Of a DNA stretch of 64,000 nt, positions 1 to 12,507 are shown piece after piece. The position numbers were made by a program, and so were the translations under genes. Each line of letters opens with the position of its first letter. Within the stretch, counting starts at the first letter, position 1. The DNA comes from Turritopsis dohrnii. Taxonomy: Eukaryota; Cnidaria; Hydrozoa; Anthoathecata; Oceaniidae. A model generated the notes under the pieces. The model made no database searches, was not told the DNA's origin, and worked only from the letters and a program-made list of their open reading frames with translations. Location of the stretch: NCBI GenBank assembly GCA_027922465.2, contig BQMF02000140.1, forward strand, positions 248,001 through 312,000, written 5' to 3'.

Positions 1-2764
1 ACATTGTAATCTCATCTTATGCATGGAATTACATAAATAGACAAAAAACAACATATTAATATCCAATATAAGATAGGCCCCTTTTGGAGGCAGCAGAGCT
101 CTTATATCTCCATTAAGGTCTAACCCAAACACACTAACACAGCCGTTTATAATGAAAGGATCACTACATACAGTCATGAGCTGGGAAACTCAACAATATA
201 TAATCACATGATCACTTATAATATACAGCCCTAATAATTAAGAATTCCTTTGCTTCTCTGGCAGAAAAAACTTCAGAATTGATCTGTGTTTCGTCTTCTT
301 CACATAAACTGCCCTCAGTGTGTTGTGTGCGTGTATTTCAAATTTGCAGGATGCCGCACTCACCCTGATAAAATAGTTGTAATGACTCATTGCTAAGCAA
401 TTCTGAATTAAGCCAAGATCAACAATAGCCTCTATTCCTTAATTTAGTGGTATCAGCCTACAACTAGGGACAAAAATTTATTACAGACGCAAAAATGCTG
501 ATGAAAGATCAGCTGCTATTGCGCTGACCAATGATATACAACAAGAGCCAGATGGCGCAAAACGGTAGCAGCAATTGTACAGCAATTGTACTTGTAAAAA
601 GTTATGAAGTTACTACAAAGCTCTTTTAGGCTTGTTTTTTCTTTATATCTCACTGATGGTAAACAGGCATAATATATTAAAAGGATTAGTTAGTGTAAAT
701 AGGGTCTAATCATAAAGCACTAGAAATTAATTTATTAAAAAGGCAAAAGAATTATACATGCGTGAGCCATACATTTTTTTATAAGAAAAAGACCATATCT
801 AGGAAAAAGCCACGCGTTTTGAGAAAAAAAATATATATGTTTTTAAAATTATAATTTCATGAAACGAAAAATGAATTCAAACAAAATAACTGCCTTTTAG
901 ATCTCTGGAAGTCTTAATACACTAAGCAGTGTTGTAGCTAACAACAAACGAGGTAATAAGAAATTTTGAACTGATAGGCTTTACTAACAAGAAAAACAAT
1001 ATAACCAAATTTGAAGTATCGATGTATTTTCAGCAAGCGTAAGTAACTAAAACTTCCATTTTTATGCAGACCTATTTATATTCATTCTTTCATGAATTAT
1101 TTCATGTAATATCAAAGAAAACGTCTTTTTAAATGTTTGATATGTAAAACCTTTCGAAGGCTGCGTTCCTTCATTAGAATTTGGATTACGTTATTAGCGG
1201 AGTCTCGCGGACTCTAAATCGCAGACTAATTGCCATTTCAGCCGGAGTTGGAGGATTAGTAGGAGAAGTAGTAGTAGAGTCCACGGGTGTTTTAATACGG
1301 TATTCGCGTAATAAGATAAATGGTTTTGTATTATTCTTTACTGGTAAGAAAAGTTTTCTAACTTTTTGTTTACAAAACGTTTAGTGTGATATAGTGAGAA
1401 GAAACTAAAAGTGAATTACTTCATAAACAGCTAAGCATTTTTTTTTCTAGATCTGCTGCTTTGTAGCGTTTTATGTATTATAGATTGTTGCACTTCCTTT
1501 TGACTTGTATCTACATTGAAACATCTACCCATTCGAAAACCACTTAAGCAGCTAGCTGATAATCAGTTTTGGAATGAAGGAGAAACATTAGCATCAGCCT
1601 GAATTTTTATTATATATATAATGAAATCTTTGCCGTAATAAGGTGGGTTTGTAAACAGATTTTTTTTATTGTTTATTTTCCTATTTCCTAAATTTTTTAT
1701 AATTATATACAATTTTATTTTTTATTATTTTTTTAGCTTCTTTACTATCATGATTGATCACATCTCAGTTGCTGAACTTGATTGATTTGAAAACATTATG
1801 GAGACTGGCAATTCATAGCATTAAATGTATATATACGCAAACAAACTTGAAGGAGTACTCACAGTACAGTGGTGATTCTGGGACAGTAGTGATCCTTTTT
1901 TATGTAACTTAAAGATGATATTATGAACTATTATAAGCTGAGCTGAGGATGGCAGATTTCTGATGCCAGTGAGAACCTTCATTAAAAGTTGATAAACATC
2001 AAACTTGCTAAAAAACTCTCAAAGAAACAATTTCCATTAAGAAAACTGTTGACTTATGTTTTCTGTCAGCCTTCATAACAGTTCATGCATTATCTTTAAA
2101 TATTTAGAAATGTATTATAATTTTTGTTCATTAAATTTATACTTATCATTTTGCCACAAATCAGACAAACAGTTCTCCTTATCTTTATTCAAGTCTCTGT
2201 TTTTATAAGCTTCCACTGCTTCTTCTTAAAATGTAGGAGTCAATTCCTTATGTTATAATCATAATTTTTTGTGGGAGACTGCAGAATGTCTAACTGTGTT
2301 GCACACATATATTTTATGTCAATTTGTTACATCACATACTGATATATGCATTATTTAACATTCAGAAATAAAATAGGTTCTGTAATGCCTAAATGATTGA
2401 CAGGCAGCCAGCTCCTTTGAACATTTTTTAACAAATGGTTGGTTTCCTGATCAATTAGTTATAGCAGAAAGCTTGATATTTCATAGTGTATTTAATAAGT
2501 TGAAATTGTAAATTTTAAATTTAGTCCTTCTTGATGCTTACGACCAATTTTAATCTCTGTTTTTACTTTTTATGTTTACAATTTGAATTTTTTTTATCTT
2601 CTGGATGTATTTTCACTGTTTCACTTCTTTCAGTTGCTTTGTATATACTGTCAATGTAGCTACCACAACCACATGGGAGAAAACAATAGCGTTTGGGTCT
2701 GTTGATGTTCATATTAATTCACAAAGGGCTCTGGACCATTTGGGTGGCTCCAAACGCCTCCAAT
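1..2764. other. AT-rich non-coding stretch
   Basis: I see no credible gene. Open frames are short, in low-complexity sequence and lack coding signs. A slightly GC-richer patch near 1160-1330 holds a 67-codon frame and a small hairpin (GAGTC-TCGCG-GACTC) but resembles no family I know. Confidence 0.6.
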
Positions 2765-2765
2765 A

Positions 2766-3107
2766 CGACTAATTTATTTATTTATTTATTTGGTATTGTT
2801 TTACATGGCTAGCCTCACTCAGTTGCTATTGCATCTGCTTTCCAGGAGGGGCCACGGCTTAGGTTGGAGGTTCCGAAGTATTTGACACTCTCATGAGTGA
2901 CACAAACCCAATCAAGGGCCTGTGCTCTTCTGGATGACCTTCCTGCAACACCCGATGTATCATCTACCCAATTTCCCTCACATGGCATGGGTCGAGCCGG
3001 CGCTATGGTACATTCACTCGCGCATGGTGAATCGCCGCCAAGGGGAATTGAACCCCGATCTCTCCCATGAAATCAAGAGTGATAACCACTATACTAAGGC
3101 GCCATAA
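2766..3107 (-). mobile_element. tRNA-derived SINE
   Basis: On the minus strand the element opens with a tRNA-like head. It has an A-box-like stretch (TAGTATAGTGGTTATCAC), an imperfect anticodon arm, and a T arm with a perfect GGGG/CCCC stem around TTCAATT, which doubles as the pol III B box. A tRNA-unrelated body of about 250 bp follows, and it ends at 2770-2792 in a (TAAA)n tail. That tail resembles the 3' end of the LINE at 35.8 kb, so that LINE, or a relative, may mobilise it. I found no clear target duplication. A plain tRNA pseudogene is less likely, given the body and tail. Confidence 0.75.
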
Positions 3108-3258
3108 GTCAGTTAAGTTGACATTTACACCAGTCAAAAAAAAAAATACTAAATCCGCCCCTGGCTAAAAGATTTATCAAAAGGAAATGATTGCCCAATT
3201 ATGCTACTTATTCCAAAGTTACATGCATACGGATTTGATTTCACCACATAGAAATTAA

Positions 3259-4124
3259 TCTATATATTAATAGCCGATTCCCTGTCTGTCTGTTTGTTTG
3301 TTTGTTTGTTTGTTTGTAAGTCACGCAAAATGGTAGATTGAGTTGTGAGCGAAATTATTTCTTTTTTTGTGTGCGACGTGAGTTCGAAGCAAATACATAG
3401 CAACCCCAATCAAACGTGACCTTTTTTGGCTGATGAACTAATAGGAATAACGTTTTGTTTTTATCATTATTGTTAGTTTTATATTCCACGTTGACTTGGC
3501 TTTGAAAACAATACATCAACTAAATACAAAGAAACTAACTGATTAAACATTTTGGACAAAAAGCAGCAGTGGCAGAACGTGGCAGCATGTTTGGATTGCC
3601 AGTGTATCCTAACGTATCCTTGACTGTCTGAGACGGGTAAACTTTTTTTTCGGGCAATCAAAATGTTTAAAAACCGATAGGTAAAAAAAGAGTATCATGA
3701 AACGAATTATTTTTTTGCTTTTCTTTTAATAATTAAATTTTTTATTTTAATTGTTATGCGCTTCAGATCGAACGTTTTTTTTTTTATTCACTTTATTCAT
3801 TTAGCACGTGCCTTTTTTTCTTTCCTCCGGCGTGATCTTTTTAAGAAGAGAAACGATTTCCCCCTTACGTTTGATAGCATCCATGTTAGAGCGCGTAACT
3901 TTTTTAAAACAAAAGCTAATAAAAAGTTGAAGTTTTCTCTCTCTACGTTTTGAGTGTATTGTTACACTGATAAAAGATTGGTTTTACCAGAGGTTGTGAC
4001 TTCGAATCTGCTTCTGGTTGAACACAAGTTGTACGAGCCGTTTATAAGGAAATTTGACGTTTATTGATACAGTGATACAGAGCAGGTGGACAAGGGCGGC
4101 GAGCAACGCCGCCTTGGCGGCTAG
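3259..4124 (+). mobile_element. Non-autonomous Helitron, array unit 1
   Basis: The unit starts TCTATATATTAATAGCCGA and ends in CTAG, seven bases after a GC-rich hairpin (GGCGGCG-AGCAA-CGCCGCC at 4095-4113). That is the Helitron 3' terminator layout of a hairpin followed by CTRR. The left flank ends in A, as expected for insertion between A and T. The 5' part has a (GTTT)n run. No Rep-helicase frame exists, so it depends on an autonomous relative. The body is close to that of unit 2 over several hundred bases. Confidence 0.8.
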
Positions 4125-5155
4125 TCTATATATTAATAGCCGATTCTCTGTCTGTCTGTTTGTTTGTTTGTTTGTTTGTTTGTAAGTCACGCAAAATGGT
4201 AGATTGAGTTGTGAGCGAAATTATTTCTTTTTTTGTGTGCGACGTGAGTTCGAAGCAAATACATTGCAACCCCAATCGAACGTGACTTTTTTTGGCTGAT
4301 GAACTAATAGGATTAACGTTTTGTTTTTATCATTATTGTTAGTTTTATATTCCACGTTGACTTGGCTTTGAAAACAATACATCAACTAAATACAAAGAAA
4401 CTAACTGATTAAACATTTTGGACAAAAAGCAGCAGTGGCAGAACGTGGCAGCATGTTCGGTTTGCCAGTGTTGTGTCCTAACGCTTGCCTGACTGTCTGA
4501 GACGGGTGAACTTTTTTTCGAGCAATCAAAATGTTTAAAAACCGATAGGTAAAAAAAAGAGAATCATGAAACAAAATATATATATATATTTTTTTGCTTT
4601 TGTCTTAATAGTCGTCTTAATTTCTTTTAATCGATTTCTTTTAATCTATTTTAATCTGATCGAACGTTTTTTATTCACTTCATTCACTTAGCACGTGCAT
4701 TTTTCTCTCCTCCCGTGTGATCTTTTTAAGAAGAGAAACCATTTTTTCACCTACTTCTGACAGCACCCATGTTAGAGCGCGTAAAACAAAAGCTAATAAT
4801 AAGTTGAAAAAGTTTTTTCTCTCTGCGTTTTGAATGCATTGTTAAACTGATATTTGATTGGTTTAAAATCGTAAAGAAAAACCATGTGAAGTTCACGTTC
4901 GGAATGCATTGTGTAAAGCAAGAAAGTCTGCTGACATTTTAAATGCGACCGCGACAATAAACGGCTGAGTTAAAAACATGCAAGATTTGAAACACCGGGA
5001 ACGTATTTCTCTTCACGTGCAAACGAGCTTTATTTAGCGATAAAGCCAGCAGTAAAGGAAGTCTTATCGCTGGTTTTAAGTGCAATAATTTGGAGCAGGT
5101 GGTGATACAACGCAGGCTGAACATGGGCGGCGAGCGACGCCGCCTTGGCGGCTAG
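4125..5155 (+). mobile_element. Non-autonomous Helitron, array unit 2
   Basis: It begins with TC directly after the CTAG of unit 1, with no host base between them, and ends with the same hairpin plus CTAG (5152-5155). The first 700 bp closely follow unit 1, with small indels and an extra AT-rich run near 4576-4650. About 170 bp before the terminator (4865-5100) are unit-specific. Non-coding. Confidence 0.8.
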
Positions 5156-5829
5156 TCTATATATTAATAGCCGATTCTCTGTTTGTTTGTTTGTTTGTTT
5201 GTTTGTGCGTTTGTTTGTTTGTAAGTCACGCAAAATGGTAGATTGAGTTGTGAGAGTGATTATTTTATTTTATTTTGTGCGACGTCAGTGTGAAACCATT
5301 GTATTGAGACCCTAATCGAATGAGACGTTTAGGGAAAATTATCTCGGTAACCAATAGGGATAACTGACGTTTTTTGGGGTCCGCGATGCAGGCGATAGAG
5401 TGAAGAAAAATTTGGGTCTAATTTTTTTGGGGGACGGGTCTATGACGTCATCAAAATTTTGATTGACGATATCTCCGAAACGGTTGATCGTAGGAAAACG
5501 ATCCCAAACATTTTTTTGATCAGTTTTTCGAGCTCTACAACATGGGCACACTTATTATTGCTAAATCCTTAATTTTATTTTTGGTGTTCTCAAATTTAGG
5601 CCAAGTTTTTTTGAGGGACGGGTCTATGACGTCATCAAAAGTTTTGATCAACAATATTTCCATAACAGTTGGTCGTAACAAAACGATCCCATACATTTTT
5701 TTGACCAGTTTTTCGAGCTCTACAACATGGGCACACTTATTATTGCCAAATCCCTAATTTTATTTTTCGTGAACCAAACGCAGGCTGAAGGTGGACATGG
5801 GCGGCGAGCGACGCCGCCTTGGCGGCTAG
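5156..5829 (+). mobile_element. Non-autonomous Helitron, array unit 3
   Basis: It starts directly at the CTAG of unit 2 and ends with hairpin plus CTAG at 5826-5829. The next host base is T, so the whole three-unit array sits between a single A and T. Only the 5' 150 bp and the 3' terminator match units 1 and 2; the middle is different and carries an internal direct duplication. Confidence 0.78.
5421..5770 (+). repeat. Internal direct duplication in Helitron unit 3
   Basis: Two copies with a period near 185 bp. Each contains GACGGGTCTATGACGTCATC, then a TCGAGCTCTACAACATGGGC block. Decayed sequence of the same kind occurs at 17590-17760, and the TGACGTCATCAAAA core recurs near 43476. Confidence 0.85.
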
Positions 5830-8800
5830 TGTATAACTTATTATCACAAACATTTCAGGGAACAAAAATGAAAAATACATACAGTTAATGGAATGAAACT
5901 AATTTTGGTGTTCCCCAAAGATCGAAATTAGGGAAACCATTATTCAACACTTTTATTTATCATTATATTTTTATTTATCCTTATATTTGATAACTGATAA
6001 TATTGATTTTTGGAGTTTTGCTGATGACACAACACAACATACCTATGGTAATACAATTAATGAGACTATCTTTTAATAAATAATAAATCTTTTAGAGAAA
6101 GCCTTTATTAAACTATTTACACGGCTACAAAGAATCAAATAAAACTAAAAACAGAAAATTGTCACTCTATAGCAAGTTGTAAACATCCTACAGAAACTGA
6201 TCTTAAATTTCAAAAAACAAAATAGCAGAAATAAGTAGTAGTGCTAGTAGAAGTGGCAGTAAGACTGGCAGTGGTATCAGTACTAATATAAAGTTAAAAT
6301 CGTTTTTACGTTAATGTCTGGCTATGTAAATAAATGTAATTATAAGTTCCCTTCTTAAATGAACAACCCAGAAACGAGGTCATGACACAAAACCTATTTT
6401 CTTGCCATTTACTTGGTAAATTTTCACATTAAGAAACAAAAACCAACTGTTAATGCCACAACTAAATGAACTTCATAATCCAGCGCAGTAACACATCCAC
6501 TTTCTGTATGGACTTTACTCAAGCCCAAGAACAAGTTTTTGTCATCAATATATCTAGGTGCTCTACTCCAAGTACTGATATCTGTTAATTCAACACTTCT
6601 CTATACAGTTGGATTGCCTAGTATTTTTATCGTATTTTCCTTGCTTACTTAATTGATTTTCCAAGTTATGTTTTATGCTCAATGTCTCACACCAATTACG
6701 GATATTCGTAAATTCAACACTTCTCTGCACATTACGATTGCCTTCTCGTAGTTTCCGATTTCTGACGACACGCGTGCTTCAAATAGGGTTATTTGTTTGC
6801 ATTTACATCTAAATAGGTTTTTGAATTTTTCTATAAAATTCATTGTGCACGCATGCTTTATGATATTTTTAATTTGGTATTTACACTGATCTGTTTGACT
6901 TCTCTGAAAGTATGGTGGATCCAACAATTCCCAAAATTTTAATAGGTTTTGTTATCAATTGTGTTCATAAAGTTTTTACACATTTGGAAAAAATCATGAA
7001 TAACAAGCTTTTGTTCTTCCTTCATTGGAGTTGCTGTCGTTGCTTGTGGAACAAGGCTATTGATGGTCACTATAAAGCTTCTCTTCCCATTTACCAAGCT
7101 GTTTGTGTAGCTTATCAAAGAATATTTTCTTAGGCGCTACATAGAGATTTTTAGGTGAGTTTCGTCAACACCCTCCATGTGCATTGACAATTCTCAATTT
7201 TAAATGTCGCTAGTAATGTTTTCGCATCTCCGTTCATTTTATCTCGATCTACGCTGCACCACAAATCGTTATAATTGTCTTCTTAATTTTTCATAAACAA
7301 ACTGATTTCATAGTGATTAAACATAGCACTGATGATGTTATTTTAACGAAAAGCTTCTGCTTTATTTTAAAACTTGATTTTTATTTATTTATTTGATGTA
7401 AACTGATTGCAATATCTTTATATCGAATGAATGATGATGTCAGTTGGAGGACCATGCGTTATGAGCTTAGTGTACATGCATCTTTGAATAGAGAAGATTT
7501 CATAACCCTTTTCATTTTTCCAACGATTGGACAACACCAGACGCAATCCAAGAAGTGTGAGAAACCTAACGGGAAATTCATTAAACCTGACATTTTTTCA
7601 TAGATATTAAGAACAGAGCTTAAATTAAATCCTAAAAAAAAGTAAATAAAGCATTGATTGTAGTAGTTATAGTAGGCATTAGAAAGATAACTGAATTATA
7701 GCAATGTGTAATTTTATCCGGTTGACTTTAAATTTAAGGAGGATTTCCACTTTTCTGCAAAAGTTTTTGCGCGAAAATGTTTTTCAAGAGAACTATTTTG
7801 GCTTGTGTAATTTCCACTTAAACAAGGAAGAGAGAATGTTTGAAAATCTTCTCTGTTTCAAAACACAACACAACAGGTTAACTCAAACACAAATCTTAAT
7901 TTTGCTCTTATAGCAAAGATAGCTTCAAAATTGCCGAAGTGTTGCGTTCGCCAAGTATTTGCACAAAGGAAACAAAAAGAAAGTTTCACTTGCTTGTTCC
8001 ATAATTTAAATTGATCATGAATTGTTTTTTAAACAATTGAGAATGTTCTTGAAGAAGTGTTTAGATGCGTTACACCTGGCATAGCGAAATCAAATTTTGA
8101 TTTCTCCAGAATTTCCAACACAAGTGTCCTCCATTTTTGCTTTATATATCCTCATGTGCATCTTTCTGTGGTTTGTTTAAAACTTCTTACGGTTTGATTG
8201 GCTTGCTGTTTATTGTACTCCAGTGAAAAAAACGTCGAACTTTTTTCAACAAAATTTATTCTTTTAACAAAATTAAAGTTTGCGCAATTCATTTCAGCGC
8301 GCATGCTAGCTAATTTGTCTATTTCTTAGAAACTTTTTCGCATTTCGCTGAAAATTGTTGTGTAAATCCCACTTAAGTAGATATGATGCAGTAATATGAT
8401 ATCAATGAAGTACTCATTGAGATATTTAATAAGGAATACTCCTTCCCAAAGAGCTTTAGCACATCTAGCACCAGTTTATTTGATTCATAATGGCATAATG
8501 GCATTGTTTTGTTAATAACTTTTTTAATATTAGGGGTATCGTTCTGAAACTTTGTGACTTTCTATTTGGAAAATTTTAGTAAAAAAATTTTTTGAAACAA
8601 ATTTGCTCATCTTCAGCATTTGGGCCATTGTTTAAAACTGGCAGTACCAAAAAAATAGCATTTTTTTTCGTTTGTAGGCAAGTCATGTGATATATCATTG
8701 GAAGCGTATTTTTATGCTGATTCGAAACTTAGATCATGACTACCATTATATTTCATCCACTGAAAAATCTTCACTAATATCACAAATAAATTTTATAATT

Positions 8801-11035
8801 GCATACCCAATTTATCTAATGGCGTCATAACAATAGAACAATAGGCCACCTGTTCACAAAAATTAGGTCAAAATGTACAAAATAGATCAAGGTCCAATTG
8901 GTGCAAAATTTCAACAAAAAATATGGAGTCGTTCAGATTTTAGGTAGAGGGAGCCCTAATGCCCCATCACCACCACCCGTAGCACCCCCCCCCCCCCTCC
9001 CCCCTCCCCCCCTCCTAGTTCTTCAGAGCCCCAAAAAGCCTAGTCCTAATACGGTAAAAGGAAAGACAACTTTTTGCCAAATTCAAAAAAGCACTGACCT
9101 TAAAATCAACCGAATTGTATTTTTTAACTTTATTTTACTTAGTAAAGTTGATTGTGAAAGTAAAGTTTGTTTGTGTAGAGTGGTCAGGGGCGGACGCAGA
9201 AATATTTTGTAGGTACAGCTCCACTTTTCGGATTCCAATAAGTATTCCGATTCCGGATTTTTATTCGGAACAACCCGATTTCCGGGAAAAACCGTTGCGA
9301 AAATGGGGGAGCATTTTAACAGACGAGCGTTCTGTCGCAGTTAGTCACGGTGAACCCCAGACACCAAAAATTCCTTTCACTAAGCATTGCAGCCACAGAG
9401 CCATATGGATAGAAGCAAAGATTTAAAACTTTACTCGATATTAACACAGCAAATATAAATACAGCATATATGAAATGTCAACGTCTTTTATGTACGACAT
9501 AATAAAAATGGTCTTCTATATCCAATAAAATGTACGATTACATGTTCCTTCTGTTGTAAGAAAAACTTCCTAGCATGCTCTCTTTCAAGAAAGTTATAGT
9601 CCCAGACTTAATTAATTTAATTTGCTAATTGTTTCTGCAGCAGTAGGTACTCATGCTGTTGTTGTTATTGTTAATGTTGTTGTTTCTAAAAAGACAGAAA
9701 ATAAACAATTGAAAATTAACATATGTTACATTATGTTAAATATAGTAAGTCATTCCTTTAACCATTCAATTAACTGATTTTTCGATCTCTAAATAAAATA
9801 CAGTTTATCAAATCTTACTTAAATTCCAGAGATTTCATTTAACAGGGTACACCATGTGAAGACAAACAAAACAAAACCATATGGCAAAGTCTAGTCAACA
9901 TTCAAACTCGAAATCAGAAGTATTTCCATCTATCTTATTATACTAATTCGGAGGTATAAAATCAGTCGGAATCTCTCTAAAAACCAAAGTCGAAAACCAA
10001 GGCAGAACGGCAAATTGCAAGGTGGATATCTGTATGTCGTCTTTGTTTTGATGTCACTCGTGAATGTATTTTCATAATGGCGGTACAGATGTGATGTGTT
10101 TTCTCACGTTTTATCATTCCTTCCTCTCCTGGCCGCTCTGGAACTCAAATAAATAGCTACAGTTGTTTCTTAATTTTAGATGCATGTACATAACAAGCCT
10201 TTTTGAGAGATTCTGTAACGTATAATGATGTTGAATTTGCGATAGTGACCGTTGCAAGTAATTCATTTTATATTGCTTTCTTGGAGGGGCTAGTGAGTAC
10301 TTTTAGTTACTTTTCTGAAGAACCACTAGCAATTTATTATTTAGCGCAGCTTAATAAATAGGCTAGGGTTGTTAAGCCTTAAGTGCCCCAAAATTCCACG
10401 TAAATAAACTTATGTATATATATACACACTGAATATTATTGAATATTCGCCCCTTGGATTTCCAAAATATGTAGTTCTCCTCTTTCGGTTTGGACTTTCC
10501 TAATGTAATTTTTATATACTTTTTGAGATTGATACTCATGTCTCAAGTATTGGCAACTTTCTATCAGCTGCAATTTCACAAAACAAAATTAAACACAAAC
10601 AGCACCCACAGCAGGTTTTCTTGATAAAAACAGCCTTAAAAAATAAAAAGAATTGGGTTTTTATGTTTTTGTATGGCTCTAAATTCCTTTTAAATTTCAT
10701 TAACAATATGTAAAATTGCTGCCCATATGTTAACAAAATGGTTAACATTACCGTTTTGGAACCAGGACTCTTGTTTGGGGCTTCCTTCTTAAACTTAAGT
10801 GCTACAAGACACACACAATTGGACTAATTCCTGAAGGAGGCTTGCCACTCAATGGTCGAACAATATCCAGCTCTGTAATTCCAACACTAATCTAACAGAA
10901 ATGAGGTACTCAAGACTTAAATCTCTCATATCTTGACTCCTATCTTAATTGTTGAAGTTTCACCTAGTATATAATTTCCTTAAATTTTTTTTAGCAGATA
11001 AGTGAATGTCATATTTATGTTATTATCTCAGAACT
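5830..11035. other. Non-coding stretch with low-complexity runs
   Basis: I see no gene or complete element. A poly-C/CT-rich run lies at 8970-9016 and a GTT-rich microsatellite near 9655-9690. Open frames here, including two of about 103 codons at 8.9-9.4 kb, run through the C-run and look accidental. Confidence 0.55.
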
Positions 11036-11039
11036 TGCT

Positions 11040-11224
11040 TTTTCGTTTGTTTGTTTTTATTTATAGAAAATGTATTTTTTTCTTTTGGTGTTTCTTATAT
11101 TTCTAGAAATTATAATTTTTCTGTTTTGGTGGCAACCTCCTCTGTTTAGCTCTGCTATGAAGGTTGTCTGCTTCTTGTGAAATGAATATATAAATATTTT
11201 CAATTCAATTCAATTCAATTCAAA
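11040..11224 (+). repeat. LINE 3' tail remnant with (CAATT)n end
   Basis: The segment ends in four or five copies of CAATT after a short AT-rich 3' UTR-like stretch, as many CR1/L2-type LINEs end in a short microsatellite. No reverse transcriptase frame is left upstream. A similar tail in the opposite orientation lies near 46334. Confidence 0.4.
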
Positions 11225-11571
11225 TGATCTTCTCAAGATTTTATTTTATTTTCTTTTAAGAAAGTTGGATGAAAACCATGGATCCGATTTATCCTAGTGA
11301 AAATTCAAAAACTTGAGACCATGGAATTAGTATATATAGCATTTTCAGGAATATTGGTTGAAGCTCCTACTTTTATTAAAATTCCCAGCAAATCGAGAAA
11401 TTGCCTGAATAATGTGAAATTTTATTAGCAGCTATAAATTTTATGATTACTAAGATATCAAAAACATTGGTTATGAACTTTAAATTCCATTGCAACAGTT
11501 TGAATGTGATATATATATTAACTTGTTATGTACGTCAAAAGCTGTATAAAGAGAATGTTACACGAATGTTT

Positions 11572-11875
11572 CCCAGTTATATATATACATGGAGTTTAAA
11601 TTTTTATATTCTCGCTTCCACTTCTTGAAAAAAGTTGTTCGTAAGAAAGGTTTTATGCTTTCTGAAAATGCTATAAATGTGTATTATATACAATTATTTA
11701 TATATATCCTGAAAACTTTCATTATGATTTGCCAGTTACATGGAGTTTTAATTTTTATATTATCGCTTCCACTTCTTGAAAAAAGTTGTTCGTAAGAAAG
11801 ATTTTATGCTTTCTGAAAATGCTATAAATGTGTATTATAATTATTTATATCCTGAAAACTTTTATTATGATTAAG
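11572..11875 (+). repeat. Tandem duplication of about 150 bp
   Basis: Two adjacent copies, about 11585-11730 and 11738-11873, share ATGGAGTTT, ATCGCTTCCACTTCTTG (with small changes) and GCTATAAATGTGTATTAT in the same order. The high similarity suggests a fairly recent local duplication. Non-coding. Confidence 0.85.
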
Positions 11876-12507
11876 AAAAATGAGAAAACTTTATAATGGA
11901 TGTAATAAAACAGGATTTTTATAGTTTAAAAAAAAATTCTGACAAATCAGAGTAAATCTCCAAAGCTTGTGTTAAAATGCTGTTGTTTTTATGTCTTACT
12001 TAAATCGTTCCACCACATGCGTCATACTATTTAATATTATTTATGGAATTGCTCCCTTGCTAATATTTCTACTTTATATTCCCTTTTTTGTTTTTAAATG
12101 TTTACGTATAAATGTTTGAAAGTTCAAACAACATGGAAAATAGGAAACATCAAAATATTAACTACGAATATGAGTATCAAAAAATTTTAGATATTGAATA
12201 TAAAACATTTTGCTTTGAGCAACCCAATATCAAAAAAGCAGTCTTCAGTCTGTAGATATTTCAGATATTTCACTTTGAGCTGAAGTGTTTATATGGATTT
12301 ATGTATATACATGTACATGGTTTAAGTGAAACTACATGTATATTGAATGAGTGTCACTTCACCCAAAATCCTGTTAATGCATTGAATTGAAAGATTTTCA
12401 AAAACCAGTTTATTGGAAGTAATTTGATCACTGTCATTTATGAAGCACAACATCTAACTCTTTTTTTAGTTCAGTGTTTTTGCTTATAATTTGTGGTCAA
12501 CAAGGAA

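Noticed and set aside
8898..9426. Two overlapping frames of about 103 codons
   Set aside because: They cross a poly-C tract, are proline-biased by base composition and match no family; likely chance.
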